A stretch of DNA of 7,729 nucleotides from Comamonadaceae bacterium (GTDB lineage Bacteria; Pseudomonadota; Gammaproteobacteria; Burkholderiales; Burkholderiaceae_C). The DNA is taken from NCBI GenBank assembly GCA_947469815.1, contig CANIRI010000103.1, forward strand, positions 1-7,729, in the 5' to 3' direction. The translations under genes were made by a program, and so were the position numbers. Below are positions 6,795-7,729 of the stretch, in pieces. The notes under the pieces are model-generated. The model ran no database searches, was not told where the DNA came from, and saw nothing but the letters and a program-made list of their open reading frames with translations. How positions within the stretch are numbered: the first letter of the stretch is position 1; each line of letters starts with the position of its first letter.

Positions 6795-6809
6795 TGTAAC
6801 AAAGTTACA
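6795..6809. promoter_or_regulatory. Candidate HexR operator upstream of edd
   Basis: TGTAAC-AAA-GTTACA is a 15-bp inverted repeat with perfect six-base arms. It agrees in length and shape with the HexR motif known from proteobacteria (roughly TGTAAT-WWW-ATTACA), differing at the innermost base of each arm. HexR is an RpiR-family regulator of edd, eda, zwf and related genes that releases DNA on binding KDPG, the product of Edd. The site starts 23 bp before the edd ATG, a position fit for repression. HexR itself is not encoded in the window. Confidence 0.6.
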
Positions 6810-6895
6810 TGATTGATGGTAACTCGGAAGCGGCCGGCAAAACCGCGCACCAGTTACCCAAGGGTTACCAAAGCCTCCACCATCTCCAGCGTCCC

Positions 6896-6901
6896 TATAC
6901 T
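6896..6901 (+). promoter_or_regulatory. -10 element of a possible leaderless pdxH promoter
   Basis: TATACT differs from the TATAAT consensus at one position and ends six bases before the pdxH ATG. Transcription would then start at or next to the A of the start codon. No Shine-Dalgarno sequence is visible before that ATG, in agreement with a leaderless message. The -35 position (around 6872-6878) has no TTGACA-like sequence, so activator dependence or another promoter is possible. Confidence 0.4.
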
Positions 6902-6907
6902 GAGCGC

Positions 6908-7564
6908 ATGAGCACCATCGCTGACCTGCGTAAAAGTTACGAACGCGCCGAACTGAATGAGGACGCCTCCCACGCCGACCCGCACGCGCAGTTTGCGCAG
7001 TGGATGGACGAGGCACTGCGGGCCGAGCTGCCAGAGCCCAACGCCATGACGCTTGCCACCGTGGGCAGCGACTTGCGGCCCTCCACCCGCGTGGTGCTGA
7101 TCAAAGGCTATGACGCGCGTGGCATCGTCTGGTTCACCAATTACGAGAGCCGCAAGGGGCGGGAGCTGGCGGGCAATCCGTTTGCCGCGCTGCAGTTTCA
7201 CTGGGTGGAACTGGAGCGCGTGGTGCGCATCGAGGGTGTGGTGGAAAAGGTCAGCGCAGAGGAGTCCGACAGCTACTACGCCAGCCGCCCCTTGGATTCG
7301 CGCATTGGCGCCTGGGCCTCGCCGCAAAGCCAGGTGATCACAGGCCGTGGCACGCTGGTGGCCAATGCGGCGCAGTACGCAGCCCGCTTTCTGTTGCAGC
7401 CGCCGCGCCCACCGCATTGGGGCGGCTACCGGCTGGTGCCGGACACCTGGGAGTTCTGGCAGGGGCGCAAAAGCCGTTTGCACGACCGCCTGCGCTACCG
7501 CAGCGAGGCGCGCGACGCGTCCGGGCAGCCGCACAACTGGGTGCGTGAGCGGCTAGCGCCTTAA
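6908..7564 (+). CDS. pdxH: Pyridoxamine/pyridoxine 5'-phosphate oxidase
   Basis: This FMN-dependent cytosolic oxidase converts pyridoxamine or pyridoxine 5'-phosphate to pyridoxal 5'-phosphate, the last step of vitamin B6 cofactor synthesis and salvage. The 218 residues equal the length of E. coli PdxH. FMN-site motifs are RVVLIKGYD (61-69, with R61 and K66) and [11 protein letters not shown] (77-87). Substrate-site residues Y123, R127 and S131 lie in [16 protein letters not shown], and W184, R190, H192 and R194 in [13 protein letters not shown]. The C-terminal RLAP ending is the family's. The ATG at 6908 gives exactly the family length and starts just before [10 protein letters not shown]; an in-frame ATG at 6809 would add an unconserved 33-residue tail. 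There is no ribosome site, see the TATACT element. It is divergent from edd and overlaps the convergent zinc-finger gene by 12 bp at the 3' ends. Confidence 0.96.
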   Translation: MSTIADLRKSYERAELNEDASHADPHAQFAQWMDEALRAELPEPNAMTLATVGSDLRPSTRVVLIKGYDARGIVWFTNYESRKGRELAGNPFAALQFHWVELERVVRIEGVVEKVSAEESDSYYASRPLDSRIGAWASPQSQVITGRGTLVANAAQYAARFLLQPPRPPHWGGYRLVPDTWEFWQGRKSRLHDRLRYRSEARDASGQPHNWVRERLAP

Positions 7565-7729
7565 GACCGCACTTTGCCGGCCGGTACCGAGGGAGGGCCT
7601 CGGACGGCCCGTCGCGGAAGGCTGTACCGGCGCAGGGCTTGCCGCCTCCGCTTCCTCTTGGCAGGCCATGCAATGCGCGGTCTCGGGCATGGCGTCCAAA
7701 CGCGCCTCCATGATGGGTCCGCCGCACAC
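7553..7729 (-). CDS. TraR/DksA-family C4 zinc-finger protein, C-terminal part
   Basis: The last 58 codons of a gene entering from the right edge read in the frame beginning at 7729. The N-terminal part, including the start, lies outside. The visible sequence starts [20 protein letters not shown] and continues with MACQEE. It fits the DksA/TraR zinc-finger pattern CxxCG-xxI-xxxRLxAxP-xxxxCxxC, with C2, C20 and C23 visible and the first cysteine of the CxxC pair just off the window. DksA proteins bind the RNA polymerase secondary channel and tune transcription with ppGpp; smaller relatives are common in Burkholderiales. After the finger comes a Pro/Ala/Arg-rich tail of about 30 residues, not typical of DksA itself, which suggests a short paralogue. 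The stop TAG (complement of 7553-7555) overlaps the end of pdxH. Family is fairly certain; the exact role is not. Confidence 0.75.
   Translation of the reverse strand: MCGGPIMEARLDAMPETAHCMACQEEAEAASPAPVQPSATGRPRPSLGTGRQSAVLRR
7579..7609. terminator. Two-part hairpin after pdxH, inside the zinc-finger gene
   Basis: CCGAGG (7587-7592) pairs with CCTCGG (7598-7603) around GAGGG. Outer arms GGCCG (7579-7583) and CGGCC (7605-7609) extend the stem past a small internal loop. It begins 15 bases after the pdxH stop and could end pdxH transcription, although no T-run follows. It lies within coding sequence for the Pro/Arg-rich tail of the convergent gene, so the sequence serves both purposes or is a GC-driven coincidence. 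Confidence 0.4.

Larger units (their letters stand above)
6772..6907. promoter_or_regulatory. Divergent edd/pdxH promoter region with repeated GTTAC motifs
   Basis: This 136-bp gap separates the divergent edd and pdxH genes. GTAAC or GTTAC occurs five times: TGTAAC (6795-6800), GTTACA (6804-6809), GGTAAC (6818-6823), GTTACC (6853-6858) and GTTACC (6864-6869). The last two are direct repeats 11 bp apart, and each is the inverse of the 6818 copy. A -10-like TATACT (6896-6901) faces pdxH. The edd promoter is not clear: TTGCCG on the minus strand near 6836-6841 is a possible -35, but no convincing -10 follows. Confidence 0.6.

Noticed and set aside
7338..7727. 129-codon minus-strand open frame at the right end
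   Set aside because: It is out of frame with the zinc-finger coding sequence and largely opposite pdxH; the neighbouring frame carries the clear DksA-type motif.

Overview
The window looks like ordinary chromosome of a betaproteobacterium, most probably a member of the Comamonadaceae (Rhodoferax/Polaromonas-like). The basis is high GC, dense codon-biased coding, and protein sequences typical of Burkholderiales; this placement is inference, because no rRNA or other marker gene is present. I see no tRNA, insertion sequence, prophage or CRISPR array.

Left part (1-4193): a periplasmic sugar-binding protein of an ABC transporter (minus strand, 144-1322) is divergent from a LacI-family regulator (1654-2688). 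The regulator is followed after 26 bp by a GabD-type aldehyde dehydrogenase (2715-4193). The 331-bp gap between the divergent genes holds a striking set of TTTGC/GCAAA half-sites, including a perfect 12-bp palindrome with central CG and several near copies. These are good candidates for operators of the LacI protein. The left end (1-143) is non-coding apart from a strong hairpin; transporter ATPase and permease genes are not in view.

Middle part (4242-6771): edd and eda, the two signature enzymes of the Entner-Doudoroff pathway, form a minus-strand pair with a 37-bp gap. They converge on the dehydrogenase gene across a short hairpin. A TGTAAC-AAA-GTTACA palindrome just upstream of edd resembles the binding site of HexR, the KDPG-responsive regulator of central sugar metabolism.

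Right part (6908-7729): pdxH (pyridoxamine 5'-phosphate oxidase) is divergent from edd, with a -10-like TATACT six bases before its ATG. It overlaps by 12 bp the 3' end of a convergent partial gene. That gene encodes the C-terminal C4 zinc finger of a TraR/DksA-family protein and runs off the right end.

Together the genes suggest a sugar-catabolism neighbourhood: uptake of an unidentified sugar, local LacI control, oxidation of an aldehyde intermediate, and KDPG formation and cleavage. Cofactor (PLP) metabolism and a DksA-like regulator sit beside it. I found no convincing new system. The more interesting signals are regulatory sites and a few unusual residues in otherwise familiar proteins.
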